Shown: positions 1 to 8,608, counted from the stretch's first letter. The stretch is DNA of 25,799 nt from JANXQE01 sp035294005 (GCA_035294005.1 DATGLT010000078.1:1-25799), one strand, 5' to 3'. Translations and numbers: made by a program. The notes: a model not told the origin generated them from the sequence alone.

Positions 1-950
1 GGCAATTGGACATTGCGCAGGGCCGAAATGACAAGGCGGTTGGACAAAGCATCATCATCCACCACCAACGTCCAGAAATTCTGGGGCGGGCCGGTCCGGA
101 ATTCGCCGGGTTTGCTGACCAGTTCCTGCAAGAAGCTCACAGTGGCGGACACAGTGCGTTCCAGTGAAGGCTCAAGGCGCGGGAGCTTGTCCATCACGTT
201 GAAGAGCAGGGCTTCGAAACAACTGGCCAGCTGCGCGATTGCCTGGTGCTCGGCCATGCCCGCCATCGCGGTGATGAAATGCACTTTTCGGTAAAGCGCC
301 TGTAGCTGGAGCTCGCGCTCGCGGTCGTTCTTTGCGTTTTTGAACGCCTCGAATAGTTCGCCGAGATTGCGGCTGAGCGAGGCCGCGTTGTGGACCAACT
401 CAGTCTTGGCCTGCTCCTGCGAATCGACTCCAGGGTGGTGCGGCGCGGGCAATTTCGGAATGGGAGGAGCCGGTTGCACGCGCGGCGGAGGCGCGACCGG
501 CGGCGGAGGAGGTGGTGGGGCCGGTTTAGGCGGGGAGTTTTTTGATGCAGCCAGCAGGTTATCAACGTTGCCGATCGAAGGGCCGCCTTCGAGCACTTCC
601 TTAATGGCGTCGGCCAGGGATGCCGGATTGCATTTTATCTTGAGAAGCCCCTTCTGGGCATCCAACTCGGCCGCGCTTTGAGCCATCGGATCCATGTAGG
701 CGTTGGAAAGGACGATGACCGGAAGGGTCTGATACTCCTTCTCCTTGCGCATGAACTTGAGCACTTCGACGCCCGAAAGCTTGGGCATCATCAAGTCGAG
801 CACGACAATGTCCGGCTTGTTTTCGCGGAGCGAACGCAGCGCTGCCACGCCGTCAGCCGCGGTGGAGACGTCGTAACCTTGGCGCGCAAGGCCATCGCGA
901 TAAATGCGCACGGCGATTGGGTCATCGTCGACCAGGAGAACACGTTTCAT
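1..950 (-). CDS. Response regulator with two receiver domains and a degenerate Hpt-like middle (partial, C-terminus outside window)
   Basis: The frame is open from an ATG at 950 to the window edge, about 316 residues. Residues 1-120 form a CheY-like receiver: acidic pocket VDDD at 7-10, phosphoacceptor D52 in VVLDLMMP, and the conserved lysine in LLKIKCNP. A Pro/Ala-rich linker follows (about 145-180). A helical stretch (about 185-270) contains LYRKVHFITAMAGMA; H224 sits where an Hpt phospho-histidine would be, but the usual K and G after it are T and A. A second receiver opens with LVVDDDALSNR (D298-D300) and is cut by the window. Family knowledge says such proteins relay or integrate phosphorylation; the partner kinase is not visible. 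The gene lies 38 bp behind galE on the same strand, so co-transcription is possible. The Hpt reading is an inference. Confidence 0.85.
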   Translation of the reverse strand, partial: MKRVLLVDDDPIAVRIYRDGLARQGYDVSTAADGVAALRSLRENKPDIVVLDLMMPKLSGVEVLKFMRKEKEYQTLPVIVLSNAYMDPMAQSAAELDAQKGLLKIKCNPASLADAIKEVLEGGPSIGNVDNLLAASKNSPPKPAPPPPPPPVAPPPRVQPAPPIPKLPAPHHPGVDSQEQAKTELVHNAASLSRNLGELFEAFKNAKNDRERELQLQALYRKVHFITAMAGMAEHQAIAQLASCFEALLFNVMDKLPRLEPSLERTVSATVSFLQELVSKPGEFRTGPPQNFWTLVVDDDALSNRLVISALRNVQL

Positions 951-988
951 TCGGTCATTGGGTCAATGGACAGGTCCTTGTCAGCTGT

Positions 989-1960
989 TCAATCGGGGTA
1001 ACCTTGCGGGTGCGATTTGTGCCAGGCCCAGGCGGTTTTGATAATATCGTCGAGTCTTGGAAAAGCCGGTTTCCAGCCGAGCTCGCGCACGGCTTTGGCG
1101 GCGGAGGCCACCAACTTGGGGGGATCGCCCGGCCGGCGAGGCTTTTCGACGGCGGGGATTTTCACACCGGTCACCTGTTCGCACGTTTCAATGACCTGGC
1201 GGACTGAATAACCGTCGCCATTGCCGAGGTTATAAAAGCCGCTTTTTCCAGGTTCGAGCGCGAGGATATGCGCCTGTGCGAGGTCGATAATGTGAATGTA
1301 ATCGCGAATGCAGGTGCCGTCGGGGGTTGGATAGTCGGTGCCGTAAATCTCGCATTGTTTGGACTGGCCGAGGGCAACCTTGAGGACATTGGGCACCAGG
1401 TGAGTTTCGATGCGATGATGTTCTCCAAACCTGGCGCTGGCGCCCGCGGCGTTGAAGTAGCGAAACGCCACGAAATCGAGTCCGTGGATTTGCCGATACC
1501 ATCCCAGCATCTTTTCAAACATCAGTTTCGATTCACCGTACGGATTGATAGGTCGTTGAGGCAGATCCTCGGTCATTGGCACGCGATCGGGCGGCCCGTA
1601 AGTGGCGCAGGTCGAGCTGAAAACAAACTTCCTGACCCCAGCGGCAACGGCCGCTTCGAGCAGGGAGAGGCCGTTGGCAACGTTGTTGCGAAAATACTTT
1701 CCCGGGTTGGTCATGGATTCGCCCACCAGCGCATTGGCTGCGAAATGGAGGATCGCCTCGGGTTTTGCTGCTTTGACAGCGTTCAGGATGTCGCCCTCCC
1801 GGGAAGGCTGGCCAAGGATGAACCGGGCACGGGGATCCACCGCCGAGCGGTGGCCTTCACTCAGGTCATCGTAAACGGTCACCGAATGCCCGGCATTTAG
1901 CAGTTCTTCGGCGCAGACAGACCCAATATACCCCGCGCCGCCGGTTAGGAAGACATTCAT
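989..1960 (-). CDS. galE: UDP-glucose 4-epimerase
   Basis: This is a 323-residue extended short-chain dehydrogenase that interconverts UDP-glucose and UDP-galactose in the cytoplasm using bound NAD. It supplies galactosyl units for polysaccharides and feeds the Leloir pathway. The N-terminus carries the NAD motif TGGAGYIGS (residues 6-14). The active-site triad is visible: T117 in SSTCATYG, and Y141 and K145 in NPYGESK. The substrate-side motif FRYFNAAGA is present, and the C-terminal part has RRPGDPPKLVA, typical of GalE. Length is close to the usual 325-340 residues, and no defect is visible. The response regulator gene follows 38 bp downstream on the same strand, but no functional link is evident from sequence. 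A different UDP-hexose epimerase specificity cannot be excluded. Confidence 0.95.
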   Translation of the reverse strand: MNVFLTGGAGYIGSVCAEELLNAGHSVTVYDDLSEGHRSAVDPRARFILGQPSREGDILNAVKAAKPEAILHFAANALVGESMTNPGKYFRNNVANGLSLLEAAVAAGVRKFVFSSTCATYGPPDRVPMTEDLPQRPINPYGESKLMFEKMLGWYRQIHGLDFVAFRYFNAAGASARFGEHHRIETHLVPNVLKVALGQSKQCEIYGTDYPTPDGTCIRDYIHIIDLAQAHILALEPGKSGFYNLGNGDGYSVRQVIETCEQVTGVKIPAVEKPRRPGDPPKLVASAAKAVRELGWKPAFPRLDDIIKTAWAWHKSHPQGYPD

Positions 1961-2110
1961 CCGCGGCTAACCTAATCTCGGGACTGTAGGACCTCAACGG
2001 GAAAATCCGGCAGAACTTACGCGCGGTGGCACGCGTGGGCTAGAGCCTGGTCCGTTTCATCCATGGATACGGCAAATCCGCAAGCGAACCTCAGGCTGCG
2101 CCCATATCCT

Positions 2111-2908
2111 CTACTTATCCGGGCGCGGCGACGGACCGTTTTCAAAGCCCACGTTTTCGGTGCGGAAACGAACCTTCACCGGGTAGTTTTTCCCATCCGT
2201 GAATGATTTCGCAAGCCAGTGTTCGACAAACGACTCAGTCTGCCTGCGGCCGGTGTCGCGGACCAACGGAATATTTGCCTTCGCCTTCTGATAGGTCATC
2301 CAGGTCATTGAACTGCGGAGATTCTCCATTGCCTCTTCGGTATTTCGCAAATGGCTCCCCTTTTTGACCTCGTATGTCATTCGGGAAATGTCGAGGGCTG
2401 GTTTGTTGAATTTGATGTCCGGCGCGGTGACGTAGACCACGCCGTCTTTGAGTTCAAAATCCCAGCGGGCGTTGAGGTCCAGGTAATAGGTGTAAGTGAC
2501 CGGCGCGGAAGCTTCGACGATGACGTCCGGGAGCGGAATATAGCCGAAGAGCAGACTTGATTCGTCAGTCCGGGTAAAGGTTTCCTGCTGTGAAAGGGTG
2601 GCGAATTGGAGGTACTGGCTCCCGCTGATGCTGGTGGCGTAGCTGGTGAAAGTCGTAGTGATGGTACCCTGCTTAAACGCGCTGGCCACCTGTTGAATTT
2701 GCTGGCCGACACTGGCGGCGAGTTTCCCGGTTTTTTCGAGTGTTTCCCCCGGCAAATCGCGGCACGATTTGAACACATAGACACCGGCCGCAGTAAGCAA
2801 GGCCGCAACCATCACGCAAGACAGCGGCCATGCCCATGAAGCTCGCCGTGCCGATGAGCTTCGTCCACCCGTGGTGTCATTCCCGGCCGGAGCCTCAGGA
2901 GCGGTCAT
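2111..2908 (-). CDS. Membrane-anchored DUF4230-like protein
   Basis: A 265-residue protein with a short Ser/Arg-rich cytoplasmic N-terminus and one membrane segment (about 26-46, WPLSCVMVAALLTAAGVYVF). The remainder is predicted outside the cytoplasm. The body is rich in beta-strand-like segments, with a linear LYxLDLNARWDFEL-like stretch, then DGVVYVTAPDIKF and a charged helical C-terminal region ending in PSPRPDK. The order of short strand, 'LP/AP' hinge and C-terminal helix resembles DUF4230, whose function is unknown. The ATG at 2908 overlaps no other gene, and the next gene upstream (HIT) ends about 210 bp away with hairpins in between, so this is probably its own transcription unit. The family call is tentative; the single-pass topology is more certain. 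Confidence 0.7.
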   Translation of the reverse strand: MTAPEAPAGNDTTGGRSSSARRASWAWPLSCVMVAALLTAAGVYVFKSCRDLPGETLEKTGKLAASVGQQIQQVASAFKQGTITTTFTSYATSISGSQYLQFATLSQQETFTRTDESSLLFGYIPLPDVIVEASAPVTYTYYLDLNARWDFELKDGVVYVTAPDIKFNKPALDISRMTYEVKKGSHLRNTEEAMENLRSSMTWMTYQKAKANIPLVRDTGRRQTESFVEHWLAKSFTDGKNYPVKVRFRTENVGFENGPSPRPDK

Positions 2909-3009
2909 ATGCGTCCAGCCGGTACCTTGCCTGTGTCCGCCGAATCCGCAAGCGTTGAATAAATGCGATCGTAAAGCGTCGGATCTACGTTGGGTTCTTA
3001 TAACTGCCT

Positions 3010-3041
3010 GGAGCAGTTTGTGTGAGGCACAGGACTGCTCC
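3010..3041 (+). ncRNA. Stem-loop, first hairpin of a candidate plus-strand small RNA
   Basis: GGAGCAGT at 3010-3017 pairs perfectly with ACTGCTCC at 3034-3041 across a 16-base loop, followed by GCTTTT. It lies between two minus-strand genes and just upstream of a stronger hairpin with a T tract. That the two belong to one small RNA is an inference; no promoter is convincing. Confidence 0.3.
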
Positions 3042-3071
3042 GCTTTTCATGGTAGCTGGTTCAGGTTGAGT

Positions 3072-3107
3072 GAGCGGCCCGGTGTCAACGCCGGGCCGCT
3101 CCTGTTT
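3072..3107 (+). terminator. Rho-independent terminator-like hairpin (plus-strand orientation)
   Basis: GAGCGGCCCGG (3072-3082) and CCGGGCCGCTC (3091-3101) form a perfect 11-bp stem with an 8-base loop, followed by CTGTTTT. The T tract is on the plus strand, while both flanking genes are on the minus strand, so it would end a plus-strand transcript not otherwise annotated. On the minus strand it lies 18 bp after the HIT stop codon but has no U run; it could still act as an mRNA 3-prime hairpin. Confidence 0.6.
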
Positions 3108-3118
3108 TGACCGGTGAA

Positions 3119-3463
3119 TCAACCTGGAGGCCAGCCCATCTGACGGCCGCCGATAATGTGGCAGTGCAAGTGCGGCACGGCCTCGCCCGCATCCGGTCCG
3201 TTGTTAAAAACAAGACGAAAACCGGTCCTGGTCAGCCCCTCCTTTGCGGCCACTTCAGCCGCTTTCAGCAACAAATGACCCAGCACTTTGTGGTCCTCAG
3301 CGGTAGCCTCCGCGATGCGGGGTATTGCCTTTTTTGGGATGATGAGGACGTGTTTGGGCGCTTGAGGTTTGATGTCACGAAACGCCAAAACAAGGTCATC
3401 CTCGTACACAATCGAGGCGGGGATCTCGCGCGCGATGATCTTTTCGAAAAGGGTTTTGCTCAT
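3119..3463 (-). CDS. HIT family protein (HinT-like purine nucleoside phosphoramidase)
   Basis: A 114-residue histidine-triad protein. The signature is PHLHCHIIGG: H98, H100 and H102 form the HxHxHxx triad, with the active-site nucleophile H100 in the middle. The N-terminal strand motif IVYEDDLVLAFRDI and the KHVLIIPKKAI segment are typical of the HinT branch. Length matches this branch (110-120 residues). Family members hydrolyse AMP-lysine-type phosphoramidates and remove adenylate from aminoacyl-AMP by-products in the cytoplasm. The gene is divergent from the SNF2 helicase, with 124 bp between the starts. The C-terminus ends in GWPPG, as HinT proteins commonly do. The function is well supported at family level; the natural substrate is not shown by the sequence. 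Confidence 0.93.
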   Translation of the reverse strand: MSKTLFEKIIAREIPASIVYEDDLVLAFRDIKPQAPKHVLIIPKKAIPRIAEATAEDHKVLGHLLLKAAEVAAKEGLTRTGFRLVFNNGPDAGEAVPHLHCHIIGGRQMGWPPG

Positions 3464-3553
3464 GGTGCCACGAATCTGGTCCGAGGCGGGCCCGAGGTCA
3501 ATGGAAAGTGCCCAAACGGTGACTGGATGTGAACAACTTTGGTTTCGAACTGC

Positions 3554-3581
3554 TTGTCCCGCCTTGCAGAATTTGTAGATT
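3554..3581 (+). promoter_or_regulatory. Possible promoter of the SNF2 helicase gene
   Basis: TTGTCC at 3554-3559 and TAGATT at 3576-3581 are separated by 16 bases. Transcription would start close to the GTG at 3588, giving a leaderless or very short leader. No Shine-Dalgarno sequence precedes that GTG. The match is partial, so this is a weak call. Confidence 0.25.
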
Positions 3582-3587
3582 GAACTG

Positions 3588-6500
3588 GTGGAAGAACACG
3601 TCGAACTCGTAGACGCGGAAGAAGCCCTGGCGTTTTTAAAACGCTTTCCCGAAGACTCGCAGGTGCGCGGTCAAAAGCGGTACCGAGAAGGGGCGGTCCA
3701 GAGCGTGTCACCCATCGAGGCGGGGACCCATTACATCGTGACAGTCAATGACGGCACCTGGGAAAACCGGGTCGAGCTTTTACAGGACCCGCACTCAGGC
3801 TGGTCGGGCAGTTGCACGTGCCCCGCCCAGGCCGATTGCGCGCATATCTTTGCCGCCATGAGCGCTTTACTTGCCGAGAACCGCATGACGCTCGTTAGAA
3901 AACTCAGCAGAGGCGAGAGCACCGGAGAAGCAAAAAAGGCAGGGCAGCTCGTGACGGCGCCGGTTTTTGAGGAGGAAACCATGGCCGAGCGCCTGGTGAA
4001 GGCGACCGGAGCGCGCCTGTCAAGAGAAGCTACAGCGTTTCTGAACAAACTTCACACATTGTACACACGCTGGCGCCAAACCCAGTCCCTGACGTATTGG
4101 GACCTCCAGCAACTGGGCCTTGTGCAACCGCATTACAGTTGGGCTCTCCTGGACATTTGGCCAAACAAACCCCGCAACGAGCACGAGTTCTGGCTGTATA
4201 TCGCCAATTATCTGCAGCAGCAGGGGTCCCACATACCGGAGTTCATGGAACCCGTAAGCGACCTTGCCCCCATCGCCGATCGCCTGCTCCATTGGCAACG
4301 TGCCCGTGAAATTGAAAAATGGAAGCAGCTGTTGGGAACCTGGCACCCCGAGCGGGCGCAGGCAGCGACGCAAAAGACAGAGCTGCGCGTCGTCATTACC
4401 GAATACACCGCCCAGCTCGAATGGCTGCCGCCGGGCAAAGGACAATTCGAAAAGGCCAAACAGAACCAACTGCGCCGCCTTCAGGACAGCTATTACGAGG
4501 GGCAACTCCAGCTGGACCCGCAATCCGAATTGATTTGGCAACTTTTCTCCAATGCCAGTGATTACGGATCCCCGATCGACATTGATTACGAGGATCCCGA
4601 CTCGACTCAAGTCCTGAACCGGCTGATTCGAGTTCCCGCCCTGGAAAACCGCATCGTTACAAGCAAGGGCCAGCCGTTCGCAAGAGAAACCGAAATGCTG
4701 CGGTGGGAACTCAGACCAGCCCAATCCGACGATGACGATTACCTGCTCCGACTCGTGCGGGCCGATGGTTCTCCTGTTCCGCCCGTTTGGGTAGCCTTGC
4801 ATGGCCACCCGGTCCTTTATGTGACTGATGGAGTGATTTTTCCCGGGCCGGCTTCGGCCGAAGGTGTGCTGAACCCCGCCAAAGAGAATCGCATTCCGGC
4901 GCCCGCGGTCGAGCGAGCCGGAGGCCTGAGCTTTTTGCAAGCCCTGGGATTGGAATTGCCAGAGCGGGTGCGCGACCGCGTTCGGACACTGCAATACAAG
5001 GTCACTATTGATTGCGGTCTACGGCCGATTTTTCCCGGATCCGATACCGAGGAATGTTTCATTACCGTCAGCGCCGACGCGCCCAACGGACAGGTGCAGG
5101 AGTGGGACGGTTTCAGTTGGCGCCAGAAAAAGGCGGGACAAAGCGGAAAGAAAAGCGCCGGCGGAAAGGCCATCACAATCTACGACGAATCGGCTCTGAA
5201 AGAATTGCCCTCGGTGCTCGAACCGCTGGGGCTCAAGCCTTCCCGATATCAACGAGGTTTGAGCATGCGCCTGACCCGGAAATTTGCCGATGTGTTCGTG
5301 TCGTGGCTTACGACTGTGCCCAGCCATATCACGGTCAACCTCGAAGGAGAGCTGGCGTCCTTGACTTCCGGGGATGTGGCAGGGCGCGTCAAACTGGAAG
5401 TCACTGAAAGCGAAATTGACTGGTTCGATTTGCAGGTGGTGCTCGACGTGGCCGATACCACCCTCACCCAGGCCGAGATCAAATTGCTGCTGAACGCGAA
5501 AGGCTCGTTCGTGCGGTTGCAAGGCAAAGGGTGGCGGCGTTTGCAATATGACCTGACCCAGGAAGAGAGTGACCGTCTTGCACGGCTCGGGGTCAGCCCA
5601 AAGGAATTTTCAGCTGAACCGCAACGCTTGCACGCCCTTCAACTGGCCGATGACGCTGCAAAGAAGTTCCTGCCCGACCGGCAGGTCGAGCAGATTCAAA
5701 GGCGCGCGGCGGAGATCAAAGCCCGAGTGGCGCCGCCGCTGCCCACGGGGATCAAGGCCAAGTTGCGCCCGTATCAATTGGAGGGGTTCCATTTCCTGGC
5801 TTACCTTTCGGCAAATCGGTTTGGGGGCATTCTGGCCGACGACATGGGCTTGGGCAAAACCCTGCAAACGCTGGCCTGGCTGGTCTGGCTGCGCGAGCAG
5901 AACCTCGATGGTAGCCAGTCCGAAAACGGCGAGGCGCCTGGCGCGCCTCCTTCGCTGGTCGTCTGTCCGAAGAGCGTTATGGATAACTGGCGCGCCGAGG
6001 CGGAGCGTTTCGCGCCGGGGCTGCGGGTCAAAGCATGGCCGGCGGGCGAAGTGGCCCAGGTGAAAGACCAACTCGGGATAGCCGATATCCACGTCATCAA
6101 TTACAATCAACTTCGATTACTGGGTGAAAGCCTGGTCTCCGTACACTGGCTCGCCCTGGTCCTGGACGAAGGCCAGTACATCAAAAACCCGAACTCGCAA
6201 ACCGCGCAGGTCGCCAGGGCATTGAAGGCGGGACATCGGCTCGTGCTCTCGGGAACACCCATCGAGAACCGCCTCATGGATTTGTGGAGCCTCATGGCTT
6301 TCACCATGCCAGGCGTTCTGGGCAGCCGCACGCAATTCGCCCGGTTGTACGACGCCAAAGGCGATCCCCTCGCCCGGAAAAGACTGGCAGCCCGCGTCCG
6401 GCCGTTCCTCTTGCGCCGCACCAAAACACAGGTCGCCAAGGACCTGCCCGACCGTGTCGAAGAGGACTTATTCTGCGAAATCGAAGGGGAGCAACAAACC

Positions 6501-7172
6501 CTTTACCGGGCTGAACTCAAAGCCGCCCAGCAACTGCTGTTGAGCATCAAAACCCAGAAAGAACTGGCCCAGCAACAATTCCATTTCCTGACGTCGCTCC
6601 TGCGCTTGCGCCAAATCTGCTGTCATCCGCGGCTCATCCAACCCGAAAGCAAGGCTCCAAGCGCCAAATGCGAATCGCTCCTCGAACAGCTGGAACCGCT
6701 CATGGAAGAGGGCCACAAAGTACTGGTCTTCTCGCAATTCGTCCAAATGCTCGATCTTTTGCGGCCCAGCATTGAAGAACGCAAGTGGCCCCTGTTCTAC
6801 CTGGCCGGCCAGACTGAAAACCGGGGCGAGCTCGTGCAGAGATTTCAATCCGAACAAGGATCCGCCGTTTTCCTCATATCGCTCAAGGCCGGCGGATTCG
6901 GACTGAACCTCACGGCCGCAAGCTACGTCGTCCTGTTCGATCCGTGGTGGAATCCAGCCGTCGAAAATCAAGCCATCGACCGCACACACCGTATCGGCCA
7001 GACCAACAAAGTCATCGCATACCGCCTCCTCATCAAGAACAGCATCGAGGAAAAAATCCGGGAACTGCAGAAACAAAAGCGAGCGCTGGTCGATGACGTG
7101 TTTGGGGAAGAAAAATTTGCCCAAAGTCTCACCATCGAAGACCTCCGCTTCCTCTTCGCCGATTCAAAATAA
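3588..7172 (+). CDS. SWIM zinc finger-containing SNF2/HepA family helicase
   Basis: A 1,194-residue protein. A SWIM zinc finger lies near the N-terminus: C76, C78, C84 and H86 in SCTCPAQADCAH. A long bacterial SNF2-associated region follows (about 100-720). The SNF2 ATPase comes next: Walker A K757 in DDMGLGKT, motif II as DEGQ (D860-Q863) instead of DEAH/DEGH, motif III LSGTPIENRL, motif V region SLKAGGFGLNLT and motif VI THRIGQ (H1134-Q1138). Such proteins translocate on duplex DNA with ATP and act in remodelling or RNA-polymerase/DNA transactions; the SWIM finger probably binds DNA or protein. The start is a GTG, forced by an in-frame TAG at 3576. No truncation is visible, and the full motif set suggests an active ATPase. 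The exact cellular role is not known. Confidence 0.95.
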   Translation: MEEHVELVDAEEALAFLKRFPEDSQVRGQKRYREGAVQSVSPIEAGTHYIVTVNDGTWENRVELLQDPHSGWSGSCTCPAQADCAHIFAAMSALLAENRMTLVRKLSRGESTGEAKKAGQLVTAPVFEEETMAERLVKATGARLSREATAFLNKLHTLYTRWRQTQSLTYWDLQQLGLVQPHYSWALLDIWPNKPRNEHEFWLYIANYLQQQGSHIPEFMEPVSDLAPIADRLLHWQRAREIEKWKQLLGTWHPERAQAATQKTELRVVITEYTAQLEWLPPGKGQFEKAKQNQLRRLQDSYYEGQLQLDPQSELIWQLFSNASDYGSPIDIDYEDPDSTQVLNRLIRVPALENRIVTSKGQPFARETEMLRWELRPAQSDDDDYLLRLVRADGSPVPPVWVALHGHPVLYVTDGVIFPGPASAEGVLNPAKENRIPAPAVERAGGLSFLQALGLELPERVRDRVRTLQYKVTIDCGLRPIFPGSDTEECFITVSADAPNGQVQEWDGFSWRQKKAGQSGKKSAGGKAITIYDESALKELPSVLEPLGLKPSRYQRGLSMRLTRKFADVFVSWLTTVPSHITVNLEGELASLTSGDVAGRVKLEVTESEIDWFDLQVVLDVADTTLTQAEIKLLLNAKGSFVRLQGKGWRRLQYDLTQEESDRLARLGVSPKEFSAEPQRLHALQLADDAAKKFLPDRQVEQIQRRAAEIKARVAPPLPTGIKAKLRPYQLEGFHFLAYLSANRFGGILADDMGLGKTLQTLAWLVWLREQNLDGSQSENGEAPGAPPSLVVCPKSVMDNWRAEAERFAPGLRVKAWPAGEVAQVKDQLGIADIHVINYNQLRLLGESLVSVHWLALVLDEGQYIKNPNSQTAQVARALKAGHRLVLSGTPIENRLMDLWSLMAFTMPGVLGSRTQFARLYDAKGDPLARKRLAARVRPFLLRRTKTQVAKDLPDRVEEDLFCEIEGEQQTLYRAELKAAQQLLLSIKTQKELAQQQFHFLTSLLRLRQICCHPRLIQPESKAPSAKCESLLEQLEPLMEEGHKVLVFSQFVQMLDLLRPSIEERKWPLFYLAGQTENRGELVQRFQSEQGSAVFLISLKAGGFGLNLTAASYVVLFDPWWNPAVENQAIDRTHRIGQTNKVIAYRLLIKNSIEEKIRELQKQKRALVDDVFGEEKFAQSLTIEDLRFLFADSK

Positions 7173-7182
7173 ATTGTCGCGC

Positions 7183-7208
7183 GCGCTTGTCTTGCCGGGG
7201 ACAAGCGC
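7183..7208 (+). terminator. Stem-loop after the SNF2 gene
   Basis: GCGCTTGTC (7183-7191) and GACAAGCGC (7200-7208) form a perfect 9-bp stem with an 8-base loop, 11 bp after the helicase stop codon. No T tract follows, so it may protect or end the transcript by another route. Confidence 0.4.
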
Positions 7209-7243
7209 TTAGATTACGCGCCACTTTTGTTTATTGTTTGTTT

Positions 7244-7678
7244 ATGTTTCAAAAAATCGGAAATCTTTTTGGGCGAAGACCGGCGGTAAAAGGCGGGCCG
7301 CTCATTCCGGAGCAGAATTCTCAGGCGCCAACGCAGTCCGACGGGCACGAACGGCGGCAAACGTTCTCAAAAATATTTCGCTGGCGCTTGCCACAAGGGC
7401 ATACGCAGGATCCCAAAACCGTAGAAGTGGTCGGGTCGTTCACACATTGGCAGAGAGTCCCGCTGATTCGCGACGGCGTCCTGGATGCCTGGCACGTGAC
7501 GATGCATCACATCCAGGGAAATCGCACGCACCATTACATGCTGCTCGTAGACGGGCAGCCGACGTACGACAAAACGTGCGACGGCCTGGCTGTGCCGCGC
7601 GGCGTTGACGAAGAGCGTTACCAGGTGATGACGGACAAAGGACCCCGGGTACTCATGCTCTTCGCGCAAACGAAGTAG
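7244..7678 (+). CDS. Small glycogen-binding (CBM48/AMPK-beta-like) domain protein
   Basis: A 144-residue protein starting at the ATG of MFQKIGNLFGRRP; a longer frame reaches 7187, but that stretch overlaps the hairpin and lacks protein-like character. Residues 1-55 are basic and low in complexity. Residues about 65-120 match the E-set/CBM48 fold: VEVVGSFTHWQRVPLIRDG, then WHVTMHHIQGNRTHHYMLLVDGQPTYD. The pattern 'V.V.GSF..W....L' followed by 'Y.LLVDG' is that of the beta subunit of AMP kinase and of the N-terminal modules of glycogen-branching enzymes. It has no catalytic domain. It probably binds glucan or acts as a scaffold, but this is an inference. It is convergent with the TIM-barrel gene. 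Confidence 0.8.
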   Translation: MFQKIGNLFGRRPAVKGGPLIPEQNSQAPTQSDGHERRQTFSKIFRWRLPQGHTQDPKTVEVVGSFTHWQRVPLIRDGVLDAWHVTMHHIQGNRTHHYMLLVDGQPTYDKTCDGLAVPRGVDEERYQVMTDKGPRVLMLFAQTK

Positions 7679-7726
7679 CAGCCCCGCTATCACGAGCGGT
7701 GAGTTCTCGGAACGGGTGTTTGGGCG

Positions 7727-8608
7727 TTATGCATCAAACAGCTCTCGCATGAATTTGCAGTTCGCGCGGTAGCTCTCGAGGATGGCTTTTCCGGGCGGAA
7801 CAGCCCCTTCGATTTGGATCCAACCGGCATAGGAAATGTCATCCATTGCCTCGCGCACCCGTCGGAAATCGATTTTTCCCTGGCCGAGCAGCGCGCCATT
7901 CTCCTTGGCGTGGAATTCGCAAATGAGTTTGCCCAACCGGCGGATCTCCCGGTAAATGTCATACCCACGGTCAGTGGAATTGCACAGGTCATAATAAACG
8001 CGGACGGCTTTTGATCCGACGCGGTCGATGATCTGAACGTGTTGCTCGGCACTGAGCCAGCTTTCGATTCCGAGCGAAACTCCCGCCTTTTCGGCCTTGG
8101 GCGCCACCGCTTTCAACCTGCGCACGACTTCATCAACTCCACTGGGATCCTCGATCAAATCGTCGTTGGCAAAGAACGCCAATAAAATGACGTTCACACC
8201 CAGGGCGCGGCAAACGTCGATAGCGTCCTCAACCCACGCTATGGTCCTCGGATCCCGTTTATAGGGAATGTTGTTGAGCTCGCCTATGGCCAGCGAGGCA
8301 ACAGGAATTTTCGCAGCCTTCGCGGCATTGAGGAATTGCGCCTGGACCTCAGGCCGCCGCAAATGCATTTGATTTGCCTCCGTTCCGAGACTGACCTGGA
8401 CGCCGTCCAGGCCAATCTGCCGGGCCAGCTCGAACGCGCCGGGATCGTCCATTTTCCCGATCGACCAATCGCACGCCCCAATTTTGAATCGCCGGTTTCC
8501 GGCTGAGGCGAAAAGAGGTTGCAAGCTCCCGAGTACGGTCAAACCGCCGGCAGCCTGGAACGAGCGGCGCAGCATGACCCGTCGCGATACTGAATTGGAA
8601 CTGATCAT
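7727..8608 (-). CDS. Tat-exported sugar phosphate isomerase/epimerase-like TIM-barrel protein
   Basis: The ATG at 8608 gives a 293-residue protein and places a twin-arginine signal at the N-terminus: SRRVMLRRSFQAAGGLTVLG, followed by a small-residue cleavage region (LFASAGN). A GTG 30 codons earlier would bury that signal, so 8608 is preferred. The mature part is a xylose-isomerase-like TIM barrel (AP endonuclease family 2 fold): IGACDWSIGKMDDP at the start, GLDGVQVSLG, a central LGIESWLS, VRVYYDLCNS, CEFHAKENG and GWIQIEG. The glutamate, aspartate and histidine in these motifs are the usual metal ligands. Family members isomerise or epimerise sugars, often in the periplasm in Verrucomicrobiota and Planctomycetes. 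The substrate cannot be told from the sequence. Confidence 0.88.
   Translation of the reverse strand: MISSNSVSRRVMLRRSFQAAGGLTVLGSLQPLFASAGNRRFKIGACDWSIGKMDDPGAFELARQIGLDGVQVSLGTEANQMHLRRPEVQAQFLNAAKAAKIPVASLAIGELNNIPYKRDPRTIAWVEDAIDVCRALGVNVILLAFFANDDLIEDPSGVDEVVRRLKAVAPKAEKAGVSLGIESWLSAEQHVQIIDRVGSKAVRVYYDLCNSTDRGYDIYREIRRLGKLICEFHAKENGALLGQGKIDFRRVREAMDDISYAGWIQIEGAVPPGKAILESYRANCKFMRELFDA

Noticed and set aside
194..565. 123-residue minus-strand frame
   Set aside because: It is a shadow of the response regulator in another frame; composition is Arg/Ser-rich with no motifs.
1268..1900. 210-residue plus-strand frame opposite galE
   Set aside because: It is an antisense shadow of galE, whose motifs are unambiguous.
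4020..4994. 324-residue minus-strand frame opposite the SNF2 gene
   Set aside because: It is antisense to a conserved helicase and shows no family features.
7187..7243. Longer start for the CBM48-like protein
   Set aside because: The extension overlaps the stem-loop after the helicase gene and has no conserved character.
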